Below are positions 34,698 through 47,635 of a stretch of 64,000 nucleotides of DNA, one piece after another. Each line of letters opens with the position of its first letter. Position 1 is the stretch's first letter. A program made the translations under genes and the position numbers. Under the pieces are notes generated by a model. It was not told the origin of the DNA. It made no database searches and saw only the letters and a list, made by a program, of their open reading frames with translations. The DNA is from Macrolepiota albuminosa (taxonomy: Eukaryota > Basidiomycota > Agaricomycetes > Agaricales > Agaricaceae), in the NCBI GenBank assembly GCA_027475525.1, contig JAMWFC010000090.1:1116001-1180000 (forward strand), given 5' to 3'.

Positions 34698-35426
34698 TCA
34701 ACCTCGTAGTCGTTCAAGGCCGAATTCGTCGACGACACAGAGGTTGAGATGAATCCTCGGGAATTCGGAGGGGAAGTGGAAGCAACATCTAATCATGAGA
34801 TTCAGATGACAAAGGAAAACACCAAGGTGTGGAGCGGTCAGCACTTTCAAACACAGAAGAGGAAGCATAGACAAGAACGAACATCTGTCTTTGATGTACG
34901 GAGGCACGAAAAGGTCCTTTAAGAGTATAGAGTTAGATTAATTATAGTTTGTTGATGAAAAAGGCCATCGACATACTTGATTCCACACAAATCCCTGGCT
35001 CCGTTGGATGGTCAAGATGGGCCGAAGAGTATAAACTGACGAACGCTTCTTCCGTTGCCTGGGCCCCTTCTCAGGTTCTTGATCCAAAGCTCGTTGTTTC
35101 CCTTTGACGTCTTTCTGAGTTTCAATGACCTTCCGTCTGGCTTCATCATCGCCCTCTTCCTCAATGTCCATATTGAAATCCTGGGCTTCATCATCGGTCT
35201 TGCTGCCGCGGCTCACAAGTGAATCCTTAGCCTCGGAATCACTGAATGGCTCGTCCCGTTTATGAACGCCAGTATAATCTTCGTCATCCTCAGAGCAGGA
35301 ATCTGAGCAGCTGTCGCTGAACTCATCGTCATACGGAATTTGCTCATAGCATGCCCACGTGGGCGGTGAGGCAGCTCGTCCAATGGTACGGCAGCGAAAA
35401 AAGCACGGGTTTGCCGATGTACTCAT
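34698..35426 (-). CDS. Acidic hypothetical protein
   Basis: Not recognised. The minus-strand ATG at 35,426 gives MSTSANPCFFRCRTIGRAAS, followed by a strongly acidic Ser/Asp/Glu segment (DEFSDSCSDSCSEDDED) and a Glu/Lys-rich stretch, then a basic RQRKKRS patch and VYTLRPILTIQRSQGFVWNQ. The donor GTATGTC follows at once. After an AAAG acceptor near 34,917 the frame continues DLFVPPYIKDR and stays open to a stop at 34,698. Another possible intron there would give an end at 34,714 instead. The open frame, the biased but non-random composition and the in-frame splice support a real gene. THG1 lies 530 bp away, divergently transcribed. Confidence 0.5.
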
Positions 35427-35959
35427 CTGCTTCAAGGTATGCAACGAACAAGGGCCTCGAGGCAGTCGTCTGTCAGTGTGAAAGTGAAAGTGGCGGAGTC
35501 ACATCTGCTCGTGACCTGAGTCATTCCGTTACCGCACCCCAAATCATTGATTCAGTTGTTATCCTGATGCATACAGCTTTCAAAAACTAAAAAAATACTG
35601 CTAATATAGCCATGGTGAAGTCAAATATTCATGGCAGCCTGTTGTATTCAACGTCCGTCCTTGTGCGTTGACCAAATTTCAAAATGATTCTGATTGACCT
35701 AAAGGAAAACACACTATGCCTCTTGTTTAATAATTGACTTGAGAAGACTTGATTCGAAGGAATTAGGGGGTTCGGGCCATCGAAGGATATACTTATAACT
35801 TGAAAGTTGATATGTGATTGTGGAATCCATTATCTAATCTCATCTCTGATTAGATTAGGATAGGAATTGAAGATTGCTCAGACCCTTTCCGTCGTCTTCT
35901 CGGAATACTCTTCAAACATTTTCTAACGGAATTTGGAACGATCAATCAATCAAGGTCTA
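35427..35959. other. Divergent promoter region
   Basis: This is a shared upstream region between the acidic hypothetical gene (-) and THG1 (+). It is AT-rich between 35,590 and 35,900. No specific site is recognised. Confidence 0.45.
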
Positions 35960-37323
35960 ATGGCTGGTTCTAAGTTCGCGTACGTACGGAACTTTGAACT
36001 TCCTGACCCACTTTTGCCCGGTACCTTCATGGTATTTCGGCTCGATGGACATTCCTTTCATCGGTACGATCTATCACGCGTTGAGTAAGGACCATATCAG
36101 AATATGCCATGCTAGGTTCTCTGAGAAGCACAACTTTACAAAGCCGAACGATGTTCGCGCTCTCCGGCTGATGGATCACGCTGCCCGCAATGTCATGGAG
36201 GAATATCCGGACATTGTTCTTGCTTTCGGAGAGTCTGACGAATATAGGTATGTGTTATAGGTTGTACCACTCTTTCACGTCTAGGAACTCTGCTTGAGAT
36301 TCGAACCGATCGAGCACTCACCCTGATTTGGAAACTCCTGCTTCTAGCACTAGTGTCTACTGCGTAATTTTTAGACTTTTTGTCGTGATCAGGAGAAGGG
36401 GTTGGACTGCGCGTTTTAGATGCCGTTTCTGGCCTCATCAGCGTCTTCACCTGTCACTGGTTTCTTCCAGTAGATGCATCTTTCCCCTATCATCGACTCT
36501 GGTTTGATTTATACTGACGTGGCTAATAGTTTTCTCTTGCGAAAGTCGACGGATCTTTACAATCGACGACAGGCAAAAATAGTGTCTACGTTGACATCGC
36601 TGTTCACCTCATCATACGTGTTTAACTGGCAAAAATATTTTCCTGACAATCCACTGCAATATCCGCCATCCTTTGATGGTCGAATAGTATTGTACCCTGC
36701 AGAACAACAAATTCGAGATTATTTCGCATGGAGACAAGCAGACAGTCTGTTTATGCAATTTAAGAAGTTCTTTTCTCCGAACTTACGTATTTCAAAGCAC
36801 ACATAAATAATCTGTATAATACCGTGTTCTGGGCCTTAGTCCAGCTGGGTGGCGAGACAACAACTCAAGCGCATGCAACCCTACGAGTTAGTTCAATTAC
36901 TTTCTGCGTCCTAAAACTCACACGAAAAAAAATAGGGCACAGTCTCGAAGGAGAAACACGAAATTCTCTTCACCAGGTTCCAAATCAATTATAATCAAAT
37001 CGATGAACGGTTTCGAAAAGGGAGCGTACTGGTTCGTGAGGAGGTTCGTTTGGTCTGTGTCTTAATGGGTGCGTATCCGAATTAAGACAGCGTAGGTCAC
37101 AGAATCTGCCGTGCCCGCAGTAGCTACCGAAAGCAGGACTGCAGTACACGAGCCATCGGACCCATCGGACGATAACGCTTTATCGTCCGCATTCTCACCG
37201 ACTGCGCACAAGAACGTCAAGCTGAAACGCGAGATCAAGCCTAAAACGGAAGTAGTTATACTTCATTGCGACATCATCAAGGACAAATTCTGGGAGGACA
37301 GGCGTGACATTCTCAGCGGGTGA
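35960..37323 (+). CDS. THG1: tRNA-His guanylyltransferase
   Basis: The enzyme adds the extra G at position -1 of tRNA-His by reverse (3'-5') polymerisation, which histidyl-tRNA synthetase needs. The ATG at 35,960 gives [16 protein letters not shown], then the metal-binding [10 protein letters not shown] motif, [20 protein letters not shown], the GESDEYSFLLRKS motif (second catalytic carboxylates), [35 protein letters not shown] and [19 protein letters not shown]. Exons by eye are 35,960 to about 36,063, 36,100-36,247, 36,530-36,744, 36,798 to about 36,886, then two more to the stop at 37,323. The third intron listed here opens GTCTGT. The intron after GESDEY is about 282 bp, five times the usual length here. 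All signature residues are present, so it should be functional. Confidence 0.93.
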
Positions 37324-37489
37324 ACCATACGGAACATTGTAACGGTGAGATTCCGCTTTCCTCTTGTCTTCAGAGAACACGGCAGCTCAAGGATAGACGT
37401 AAATAGACGGTGAGAGTGGTTTGTCTTAAAGGGGTATGGAAATATTATTTTTATCTCATGCAGACACATGCTTTGAAACGAGAAACCAA

Positions 37490-39708
37490 TCACACTGTCG
37501 CCAACAAAGCGTCTTCAACTTCTTTCATTCTAGCAGCTTCCTTCTCCTCGTTTTCTTTCTCTTTCTCTTTTTCCCGAAGGGCTTCTGTCTCCCGTGCAAT
37601 GACGTACGTTGGCCTCATTTCGACTTTGTAGTCCAAGTGACGCTTGACGTAGAAGCACATGTATGCCAGTGAATCCAGGCAAGCTCCGAGAGTAGAAGGG
37701 ATAACTCTGTCTGTAATTAGCCCGTGGTTAATACAAAAGTAAACCGGACAGACTTCTCGTCATCAAAACGACACCACTGAGACAGGGCAATATAGTATCG
37801 TCAGTTCACACGGGGAATAGCATTGTAAGAGGGTTTACCTCATCTTGACAACGAGCAAAACTGGTATAATGGCCATTGTCCATATTCCCTTCATGGTTGA
37901 TGACTGCGAACAGATCGTAATCAAACATGCCCACGGGTCCCGGGAAACTAATTTTATCAGCAATTGTTTCCGTTCGACAAAAGATAAGGGACGCACATGC
38001 CATTCACTGCCTTCTCTGGGTCTTCCAAGGCTAGGGTGGTATAAGGCGCCATACAAAGAGAAGCGGGAAATCGAATCGGGGTGTCAATTTTGCGAGCTGC
38101 ATTTTTGTCGGCAGTCTTGTGTTCAAAACGCTGCACGAATACGGTTAGAAGACCTCGACGAGATTAAGCAAGACTGAGATCGGTTACTTTAAATTGAAAA
38201 CATAGCACCGATGGAAGTTTTCGGAAGGTCAGGCGTTTGCTGGCCTCCTGTAGGAAATTTAGTACTGCACAGCTCCGACACAAAGGTTGTACATGGTACT
38301 TGAGATGTTTTGGAACATTTTTCGCTTTTGCAAGTGTACTTGGCACCTAATTTCTCCGGTTGAGTGAATCTGCGAAGTTCAGCCGCTTGTGATCCTTAAA
38401 TATGGAACAAGAACGCGACCTCCTAAGACAAGCAGCCAATGTGTTTTCTCCAGCGTTTCCACCTCCTTTTGCCCTGAAATCGAGATTAACATCGAGCATG
38501 GGGTCGATAGTACTCGTGACATTTCCACAACGTTCACACTTGACATCACTTTGTAGCTGTCCTGCAAAAGTAGAATGAATGATGCAGTTGCAATGTACAT
38601 TCGTAGAACCTCGAGAAGTCAGATGGATTGCATTGAGAGTGTTCATAAAGAACTCGTGCGCGTCTTGCTGTGCATATCCAGCGAGATCCGGGGAAGCGTG
38701 CCATGAAGTAGCGAGGAACGACACTGGTCCGTAGGGTGCGGGATCTTCTGAGTATATCTATGTGAAGTTTGTTCAGTAAAACGTACCCTTATTGAGATCA
38801 CCCAAACCTCTGTGAATAATTTGTCCATCTCACATGATGTACAATTCTCAAATTTACATTGTTTGGGGTCATGTTTGTCTGCTAGATAATAACTGCGAAG
38901 GAGAGGGTTGTGAACAAAGCATTGGAGGACGGCATTGAGAAAGCATGTCTGGCCAAGATTGAGGAGCCCACGTTTCGCTATGGAATAATGGGACGAGTTC
39001 AACGGATGTCAAAACGAGATCGTGTTGTATATACCTTGACAAGGAATGACCTTACATTCTTCAAGGGCCGCGACATCCTTTTCATTGGGAACCCAAGGTT
39101 TGAAAATTTCTCGTGGCAAGGTTTTCGTGGAGTTAACTAAGACAAATCAACAAGAGGCTGGTCAGTTCCTGTTCTACAATGGGAGGAGGAACATCACTTT
39201 TTAAACTCCCATATTTCTCTTCTGCAAGAATCTTCGTTTCCCAAAAGATTTTGCTCAACGTATGATCAAATATGAAGTCATTGCACTGGTTACAAAAAAT
39301 TATTCCCGTAGTCGCATCAACACCTACAAAGTGTTAGTCAAATATTATCATTCATTTGGTGAAATAGGACTTGCAAAAATCGTGATCGTTCTCCTGGAGG
39401 TGACGAGATATATGTCCATCCAACCAGCAGCCGGTATATGGGCAATGGAGACATGCAAATGTTCTGGCTAGTGTGAGGCCGCATTTGCGGCAAGAAGGCG
39501 CTGTAACCTGAAAAAGATCAGTCATAGTAGACTGATACCAATGCTGGATGCTCACCTTGCGCCTTTTTACAGAACCTTTAACGCTATGATAACGATTTAT
39601 ATTCCAGTTAACAACAGACTTATATTTAGCCAGAAGCTGCTGGTTGACACCGCTTTCTTCGAGAACGATTGCGAAGTGGGGGCACGAGCTCGTTGTTGGG
39701 TCCGACAT
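37490..39708 (-). CDS. UBP8: Ubiquitin carboxyl-terminal hydrolase, Ubp8/USP22 type
   Basis: This is a likely SAGA-module deubiquitinase acting on histone H2B. The ATG at 39,708 gives MSDPTTSSCPHFAIVLEESG. A ZnF-UBP domain follows (SCRKCGLTLARTFACLHCPYTGCW, shown in part; HISRHLQENDHDFC), continuing VDATTGIIFCNQCNDFIFDH. The catalytic Cys box reads GLLNLGQTCFLNAVLQC, keeping the oxyanion Asn. YAQQDAHEFFMNTLNAIH and CERCG zinc ligands follow. The His box is NHEGNMDNGHYTSFARCQDE, joining by splice to WCRFDDEKV (catalytic Asp). The last exon holds LAYMCFYVKRHLDYK and a Glu/Lys coiled tail, with the stop at 37,490. It has about ten exons, one bounded by a GC-AG intron (39,324-39,374). It converges with THG1, with 166 bp between stops. 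Confidence 0.9.
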
Positions 39709-40306
39709 CTTAGCAGACGTGATCACTGAGCGTTCAAACAAGCGCCTTTACAAAAGGACTTTGACAGCATATCCAACTGGGGAACGACGGACTGTGGCAA
39801 GATACGAACTGAATGTTGTGCAGCCCAAAGGGTGGTGACGCCATATGACGTGACTAACGTGACATGTCACATACTACTGCCGTATAAATTCGTCCTGTTA
39901 GCTGGGAACTGTGCTGTATCGTCGAAGTATCTGTAGTTTCTGCGACCTCGAGGATCTTTATAGATCCCTGAAGTGCAAAGAGAGTTGGTGGTCCATTGCA
40001 TGTCACGATTGTTCACAACTTGTTTCTCGTTCCTGAAGTCGTCAAGGGCACCTGATCATGACCACCCGATTCCACCGCATCCATGGAAGCCACGGAAGGA
40101 TCTCTCCGCATCGTGTTGTTACTATTTTGGTATCTACCTCCGCTAAGTGAATAGCTAAGGAAGTATCTATAAAGACACTCCTCGATAGACCTAGTAATAT
40201 ATGAAGAGTAAGGTGTAGTAAAAGTGCGAGTGGGGTAGCATCAAAACCCCGTAGGGAAAGCTTGCCACCACTGCGACGAAATACACAACGCTGGGCAATA
40301 ACTAAG
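39709..40306. other. Upstream of UBP8 and 3' end of the LINE
   Basis: The left part is the promoter side of the deubiquitinase. The right part, next to the LINE stop, is probably LINE 3' UTR, but I find neither a poly-A or short-repeat tail nor a target duplication to mark the limit. On the plus strand, 39,932-39,946 can encode CSFCD; see findings. Confidence 0.4.
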
Positions 40307-43300
40307 TTAAGTGTGAAGTCCGGAGTCAACTTCATTCGCAACATATCTCTGTACTTGACCCCAGATACGACCAGCAAGCCGAATAGCAGATGTATGCCAC
40401 AGAGAGGCGAAGAACTGGACTAATCGTCTGGTTTCGATGTTGGGCTCCGATCTCGTGTTGCGTTGCAAAAATAAATCGAGTACTTTGGGAATCCTACCTA
40501 AATAGAACTTAGTGTTATGCAACGGCCATACTAAGCTGTGATCAATGAAAAGTGACTTAGCGACAAGCATTAACTTGTTGGCTGTCGCGTTGGATATCGA
40601 GCCCTTCTCCATGAGTTCTTTGCATCTATTGTCCGTGGTTCGAGAAACCTCCTCCGAGAATTGCCTTCTGAAATCGGAAAATCGGGGACAGACAACGAAA
40701 ATGTGATAGTCGTCTTCATACTCCAATTTGCAACCAAAACGACAAAACGGTACAGGAAGTTTATCTCTTGAGTGGAGGCGTGCAGCAGTCGGGAGTTGAC
40801 CAGCTCGCGCGTAAAGTTGTGTAACCGCTGAATAACACGAAATCGCTCGCAGGTACGGAAATTCGGGTGGGGATCCACAATCATATATTAGGCGTTGAAG
40901 TCGTAGTCCCGCACTAAATTCCAGTTCACCAGCGATGTTGATTGCGAGTTTGCGTTCGACGTAGTGTCTGATGTTCGATTCGATCCAGCCATCAGTGGAA
41001 TTGTAGGGCGTATAGTCGTCCATGAAGAAAGTTGGGGTCGGAGCGTACGGGGTATTTAGGTTTGTGTGAGCGTTGACCGCGTGTCGATCGGCCGCCGTAT
41101 TGAGGATAGAGGGTATTGTATCGTCATTTGCATGTCCCTTAGTATATTTGATAACCGTGAGGGAACCGTGCAATGCGCTCAAAATCCAGCGATAATATGA
41201 TCGTGCATTCATGTGACGGATTTTGCTTTCCATGTTAGTCGTGGTGTGACTGTCGTCGATTAACCTAACAGAGTTAAGATGATCGGTGTGAATTCGAGCG
41301 TCGATTGACTTCTCTCGCGACATGATAATGCCTGTGACTAGCCCAATCAGTTCACCATGAAGAATCGAGATGTTACGACCACTTAGTTTCAGACAGACAG
41401 TCTTATCACCAGTAACTGCTGCTGTAACGGATTTGTGATCGAATAGACTAGCGGATGCCGGAATCATAGAGCCATCCGTTCCCCATTGATTAGAGTCATG
41501 CACGGCGTCAATTGAGTCGAGCGTACTGTTGGAAATTAGTGCCCGTAAGTAATTTTCCGCAATGACTCGTCTATGATCTTTGGTGTATAGTAAATCAAAT
41601 TGGCCGGTGTAAAGCGTGCCGATATGAGTGTGTGCAAGTGCTTCTTTAACTATAGTCCAGTTCCGTCTTTGTGCCTCGGACCATCTACCCTCCGGTATAT
41701 CACGTACTATGAAAAGTGTAGATTGGTTAGTATCAACAGACCAAAAACCCAGATCTCTCAATTTAGTGAAGCCCATTGAACGAATGGACCTGATGGCGTG
41801 ACCAGTAAGTGCGTTGTCGACATGTGGAACTGATTTAGCAGCGGCCACAACGTGGGATATGGAGCAATTTCCTTCACGGAGAAAACTGACGTCCGTTTGA
41901 CGTAACGCAAGTCGCAGGTTAGCGAGATGCTCGTGAGCGATTAGCCAGGCTGAGGGAATAGAACCGAGAAATCTGGAAAAATTACGCTCAAGACCCCGAC
42001 CGTCTAGTGGGTATATACAATTGTTAATGTAACATGTCCAATCGGCCAGCGTAATCTTGGCCATTATCCGATAAGCGGATATGTGATGGTTGAGGTCCCG
42101 TAAGAGTCCGTCAACGGTTATACCGGCATTGATTCGAGCGATCGATGGGAATTCGAAGCCACCTAAATCAAGTGGTAATGTTAGCAAATTTGATGATGGA
42201 CAGAACGGAAATCCTAGAATATCATGCACTCGACGCGTTAGGTGCTGATCGAGTTTGACAGCGTCGGCGTGCAAGACGGGTTGAAGAGATAAGAGTGCAC
42301 GGCATTTTGAGATTAAATTCTGAGCTAAAATCTTGCGAATTAGAGTAAATGGTGTTCGGGTGACAAAACTGGGAAACACGAATGAATCAATGAGATTGAG
42401 TAGCTCGAGATATCGGGACTTCGGATCATCGACCTGTGTGCGTAAAAAATTAAATTCATCAGCGGAAACAGGGATCTCGTGTTCGGAGACGGTCCATGGA
42501 TCGACTCCTGGTTCGTTAGTAATGGATGGGAACGATAGCGTGGGGGGTAACTGATTGCTCGGATTCAATATATGTGCTGTCGTTTTCTCCCACGATGTCA
42601 GCCAGCCATAAGCAAACTGAAAGCGTTCCATCTCTAGAGTGAAGCGTCGTAAAGATCCGTGAGATAGTGCAACAAGATAACTGTCATCCGTTGCCTCCGT
42701 CATGGATAGGATTAGTGTATGATGGTCATCGGGTAAGTGGGGATCTCCATTTGAATAAGACATACTTTTAATAATGACTGCATCGGGATCTAGAGCAGCT
42801 ATGTCGTCTAGGTATCTGTGGCCTAGACTAGTGGTGATCGTAGATTTGAAAGGCGATATGGGACCACCTTGCTTGGTCACCCCATCAACGATAATTGGTG
42901 AGGTGATACCGAAGGCTGTTCTGGGGAGACATTTAACCGCTGATTGAGCTGCCCTGTCTAGATCGCAGATTGATGAAGGTAGACCGTATGCTTCACAAGC
43001 ATCGTAGAAACCGCATGGTGATAGGTAATCGAAACCCTTCATTTGATCACGTTTTAGCAGGAAAACCGTTTTTTTATTCCGTTTGCTCCAAGTCTTTAAG
43101 CAGGCCAGAAAACTCATAAGATCACGAGTTTGTACTCCTGGCTGAGTTGCAACCTGTGTGTCGGGTATTATGCCTAAACGCGCGGCATAAGGAGATAACC
43201 TATAATTCAACCAAGTCATTGGCGAGTTAGCCAGAAAATTTGAAATAATTAATCCTCTCCAATTTGAAAGATTTGTTCGTATACCCCTTTTGTGAAAATA

Positions 43301-46300
43301 GGTTAGATGGGCATCTTTCAGATTCCCAGGGAAACGAGCGTTCATGACGGAGTAATTGTGTAGATCTAAAACCAACTGTAAGACCCGGTCGGATAGATTC
43401 TTGACACACCATTTTTCCCAGCCATCTGGTCCAGGTGAAGGGCGTGGATTCCCTTTCCTCAGCATAGCACGAAAATCTGGCAGGGTCGCCATGACAGGCC
43501 AAACGAATGGGTCCTCCTTTACTTTATCCCGAACACGAATTACTGATGGAGTAGACAACCATGGCTTAGGTTTGTCGGGAGGTGGTGACCTTTCGTATAG
43601 GTTCAAAAAGTAATTCCTAATAAGCTCCGCAACTCCGCCGGGGTCAGTGACTAACACATCCGGGTCTTGAGGCGAAACCAACGCGGTGGGTAGTGAAATG
43701 AACTTGGACGAGCCTCCTAGAAGTTTTTTCGATGAGCCTCCGGATAGTACGCCAGATATTTTCCCTAAATCTTGACGCTTTGCTCTGTCCCAGATTTCCG
43801 ATTTCCTGGCCGCGTACAGATCACTATAATAGGATTTGCGAATGTTAATAAGATATTTTAGCAAAGAAGGCTCGGAACGAGCGGGTAATAGGCTATATTG
43901 ATGACTTAGCGACTCGTATGCTCTCCTGGATCCGTAAGAGGCATTCATGTTGGTTCCCTTTAATATAGATATGGCTCCGCCTATATGTCGTATTTTTGAG
44001 ACAATTTCGCGTATTGCTGGAGATGTAATTTTCTTGTCAGAACGACTAAACACTTTAGTTCTCCCGAAAATTTTAACGGCGGCCTGTTCAATAACGTTAG
44101 TGAGTTTCAAATAGCGGAAAACGTATGAATCGTCATCGATAATCTCCCTGTTAAAACTATCCGCATCCATGTCCACGAGCCTGTCAACGTGATCGGAGAA
44201 TAGCTTAAATTTGTTTTTGTCAGCTTTGGAAGGGTATTTGATCCTCGGAGGAGGCAGTGGACTAAATGCAGAAGACGGTCCGACCGAAGGTGTATGTCGT
44301 ATGTTACCAACTTTAGCTGATAATATTAGTTTCGCTATAATAGATCGGTGGTCAGAGCCAGGAATCCATGTGTGATCTGTGTGGATTTCGAAGTCAGTCA
44401 GATTCTGAGACGATGTTATAACACGGTCAATGATGTTTCCGCCATCTTGTGAGTGCCAAGCACGACTAGTCCAGTTAATAAATCTATTGCAATCGGGTGT
44501 ATTCTGCCATAAATCAGTTCCAGAGGTCAAATTTAAAAAATTTAATAAATGTCGCCTGGCCAATAAGTTGTCAGACGCTCTTTCGGCCGAGGACACCGTA
44601 GCATTAAGGTCTCCAAACAAAGACCATGAAGTCTTCGTAAGACGCACTAAATCGGTCAGGTGTGGCCAAAAATCCCTGGACAACTCGTCGAGTCCCGGGT
44701 CACATGGTGCGTATACAGCAAATATTCGATGACTAAATGATGATGAATCTGAACATGGGATGACAACATCAGTAACAACCACGCGACCACGAAATGTATC
44801 ATGAGTGAGATTGATTCGTGAAATGACCTGTATGTCTTTTCGTACACCGAGGACGATGCCCCATTTTCCTCGATGAGCTGAACATGGTACCCCATTTTCC
44901 TCAAAAATTTCGTAATTAGAAATAGGGAGTTTTGAGCCGGCATTCGATCTGGTTTTGGTTTCGGATATCGCGAAAAAATGTGGAGCGATTTTTGCAATTA
45001 ATGGACCTATAATGGCCAGCTTGACCGGGCTGACAAGGCCGTTAGCGTTAAGAGCGAGGATGGAGACTTGCGACTGTGACTGAGTCGGCAAGGCTAACAC
45101 AACCGGAAGAATGACAGAAAGCAAAAATATATATAACACAAAACGAATTAGACGCAAGACCGAATAAGATTTTTTAGAGAGTGCGAAAGTCGAGTGTGAC
45201 GAAGATAACAAAGAATTGTCCGTAAGACAAATGGGTTGATCGATGGTCAGAGTTATGTCTGACGTAGTAGATAGACGCGTAAAACTCGTGATCATGGTTG
45301 AACATGACGACGTGTACCAAGAAGCGAAAGAAAAAGTCTGTGAATCTGATAGTTTTAAATTTTTTGTACTGATAAACGATGTCCGTGACCAATTTGAATC
45401 AGTCCTATTAACAAGACTCTCTCTCCGTGATATCCGATTGGACTCAGGTATGACCCTTGAGGTCTGAAAATCGACGTAGAGAGGTTCGAAATCACAAAAT
45501 GGAGGTCTGAGTGAACAAGCACTCATATTAACCTCGCCATGAATCATAGCTATACCATGAACGAAACATACCATATCTGCATCCGAATAAGGGAGTGTGG
45601 GTGCAGAAACATTCCGCTCGTCGGGTAAGTCTTCCATGGTTTTCCTTTTCTTTCTCTGTCTAGTCGACGAAGTCGCAGGAGTGCTTTTGGGTGCTGATCG
45701 ATGTGGGAGTTCGATGGTAGGAATCGGGAGTGGCTGCGGAGCTGGAAGAGGTTGAGCTGGTGGTGCTCCGATAACGCTTGCAAACTGTTCGGAAGTGGTT
45801 GATAACTCGGCCCTCTTCGCTGCTAGCTCATTAGTCATGGATTCCAGTGCGCTCTGAATCTCCTCCGTCTTTTGTTGACTAGCCGGAAATAGAAGTGATA
45901 CTCGCAAACTACCAATTTGAGATTCGAGCTCAATTACTCGGGATCGAATTTTTTCTTCACGACCTTGTACGAGGAGGGCTTGCTGGGTCATGCATAATCT
46001 CTGGTCCAAGGACAAAACTTGTTCGATGAGTTTTGTTTGCGCGGAGGTGATATCGTCTTGTTTGATCTGAACTGATCGGACCTCTTTTCGAAGTTCGCGA
46101 ATCTCTGCAGCCATTGTTTTCATCGTGCTACTGATTTGATCCGCGCCCTTCATGACCTGATCCCCGAGAGTCCTACGAGTAGGATTGTCGTTATAATCCC
46201 ATAATTGTCGTGGAGTAGTGATTGATTCGGGAAAAATTTTCCTAAAAGAGTCCTCTGCACGTAGAATTTTGAGTGTATCAGCCCACGTTGCCATAGAAAA

Positions 46301-47251
46301 TATGAACAGATCTGGATTGCGCTCTGTCGTGCGACTTCCTAACCAAGAACCTGGAGCAGTTTTTCTTGCCCATCGCTCGATCCGAGTCTCCATCTGATCC
46401 CAGTCTCTCAAACCTGCTACAACGAGTTCGAATGGTTTCTCAAGGGGAATCTCTTTGAGAGGTTCGATACGAGCTAAGTGTCTGGAAACTTTGGCGGGTA
46501 CAGCAAATGTGCCTAGCGCCATAAACTTATCAGCATCTGATGGCAGAAGGAAAGTGACCTGTGGTCCTCCGAAAGAGGCAAAGATGGATGCGACTTTGTA
46601 ACCCTGCTTCTGAATATGATCTTTAATTACGGGAAGATCTGCGGCTGGAATGTCACTACGATCCCTCACGCCCGGATACAGATCGAGAAGTCGGCACGAA
46701 AGTCTCTTATCACTACGCCCCTTTCTACTGGCACTCCATCGTACTTCCCACTCAGGCTTTACCTCGAGGATGGCATCCATGATGACTTCCAGAAGATCTA
46801 CACGAGGTTCGGTACAGTTTTCATCTTTGACTTTAACTTCGACATAACATGCAGAGGAAATATTTGATGGTCGATCGTTAAACGGAGTGACCTGAATTTG
46901 AAGCCTACGAAAGTATTCGTACCGCACATCCATACCCAAGTTAAAAAGTAAGTCCTTCACAAGGGCAGTCGGGGTGTCCGATGCGTTATCCGTAATACAT
47001 CCACGAACAATGAGCTGACAGCCTTTAGGAATCTGTGCGGCCGATAGCATCATTTCATCGTCTGAATTGGCGTCAACTTCGGGAGTGGTTGGTCTCGCTC
47101 CAGTTTTCGGAGTACGAGGGGTGAAATTGGGAATTTTAGGTTCGACAGTGGTAGCAGTGGGGGTAGGGGTGGCAGGATATGAGGGATACGAGTATGTAGG
47201 ATATTGGGTGTCAAAAATAGGTGGGGGCGAAGAAATGTCAGAATAAGACAT
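40307..47251 (-). mobile_element. Intact non-LTR retrotransposon (LINE), single 2,314-codon ORF
   Basis: One uninterrupted minus-strand frame from ATG 47,251 to the stop at 40,307. Rough residues: 1-350, Pro/Thr-rich start and an ORF1-like nucleic-acid-binding region (IPKGCQLIVRGCITDN); 360-460, coiled coil; about 540, basic RQRKKRK; 694-720, hydrophobic segment (LIRFVLYIFLLSVILPVVLA); 730-1,000, AP-type endonuclease (LNANGL, SETKT, GDLNAT, SDHRSI); about 1,400, RT motif A (KRDQMKGFD); about 1,450, KQGGPISPF; about 1,520, the catalytic Asp pair in ATDDSYL; from about 1,924, RNase H (WGTDGSM, HGELIGL, HTDH); 2,170-2,190, a terminal Cys/His cluster (CRFGCKLEYEDDYHIFVVC). ORF1 and ORF2 functions are fused in one ORF. 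No stop or frameshift, so it may be young or active. Confidence 0.92.
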
Positions 47252-47572
47252 TGAAGAAGAAGAAAGGTGAGACGAAAAAGTTAAGTTTTAAGGTTTTTAG
47301 TTGTGTTTAGGATTAGATATGAGCACCTCGGTATGAGAGGGTGGGATGAGTAAAGGGTTTTTAAGAAAGTGGCGAGTTGAAAATGGAAAATGGGAAACGA
47401 GAATTTGATTTTGCGAGGAAAAAGTGGAAACGACAAGAAAGTAGACGGAAAATGGTTTTTTAAGAACAGTAGATGGTGTTTGCTTTATGGCTAAGTGGGT
47501 AAAACTGGGCTCTGTGAAGATAAGTGGGTGTTTTTAGGTGGATTTTAGATTGGGGTGGGGTGGGGTGGTGGT
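47252..47572 (-). other. Probable 5' UTR of the LINE
   Basis: This lies directly upstream of the LINE ATG. It has many GAAAAGTGG/GGAAAATGG-like words on the plus strand and a GGGGT tandem run at about 47,551-47,567. No gene. Confidence 0.45.
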
Positions 47573-47585
47573 GGTTGTTGTTGTA

Positions 47586-47615
<30 letters not shown>
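47573..47615 (+). repeat. (GTT)n microsatellite
   Basis: About fourteen GTT units with one interruption (GTAGTT). It lies between the LINE 5' end and the HIT-domain gene and may mark the insertion junction. Confidence 0.85.
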
Positions 47616-47616
<1 letters not shown>

Positions 47617-47635
47617 CTGCCACGTTTCATCACAA

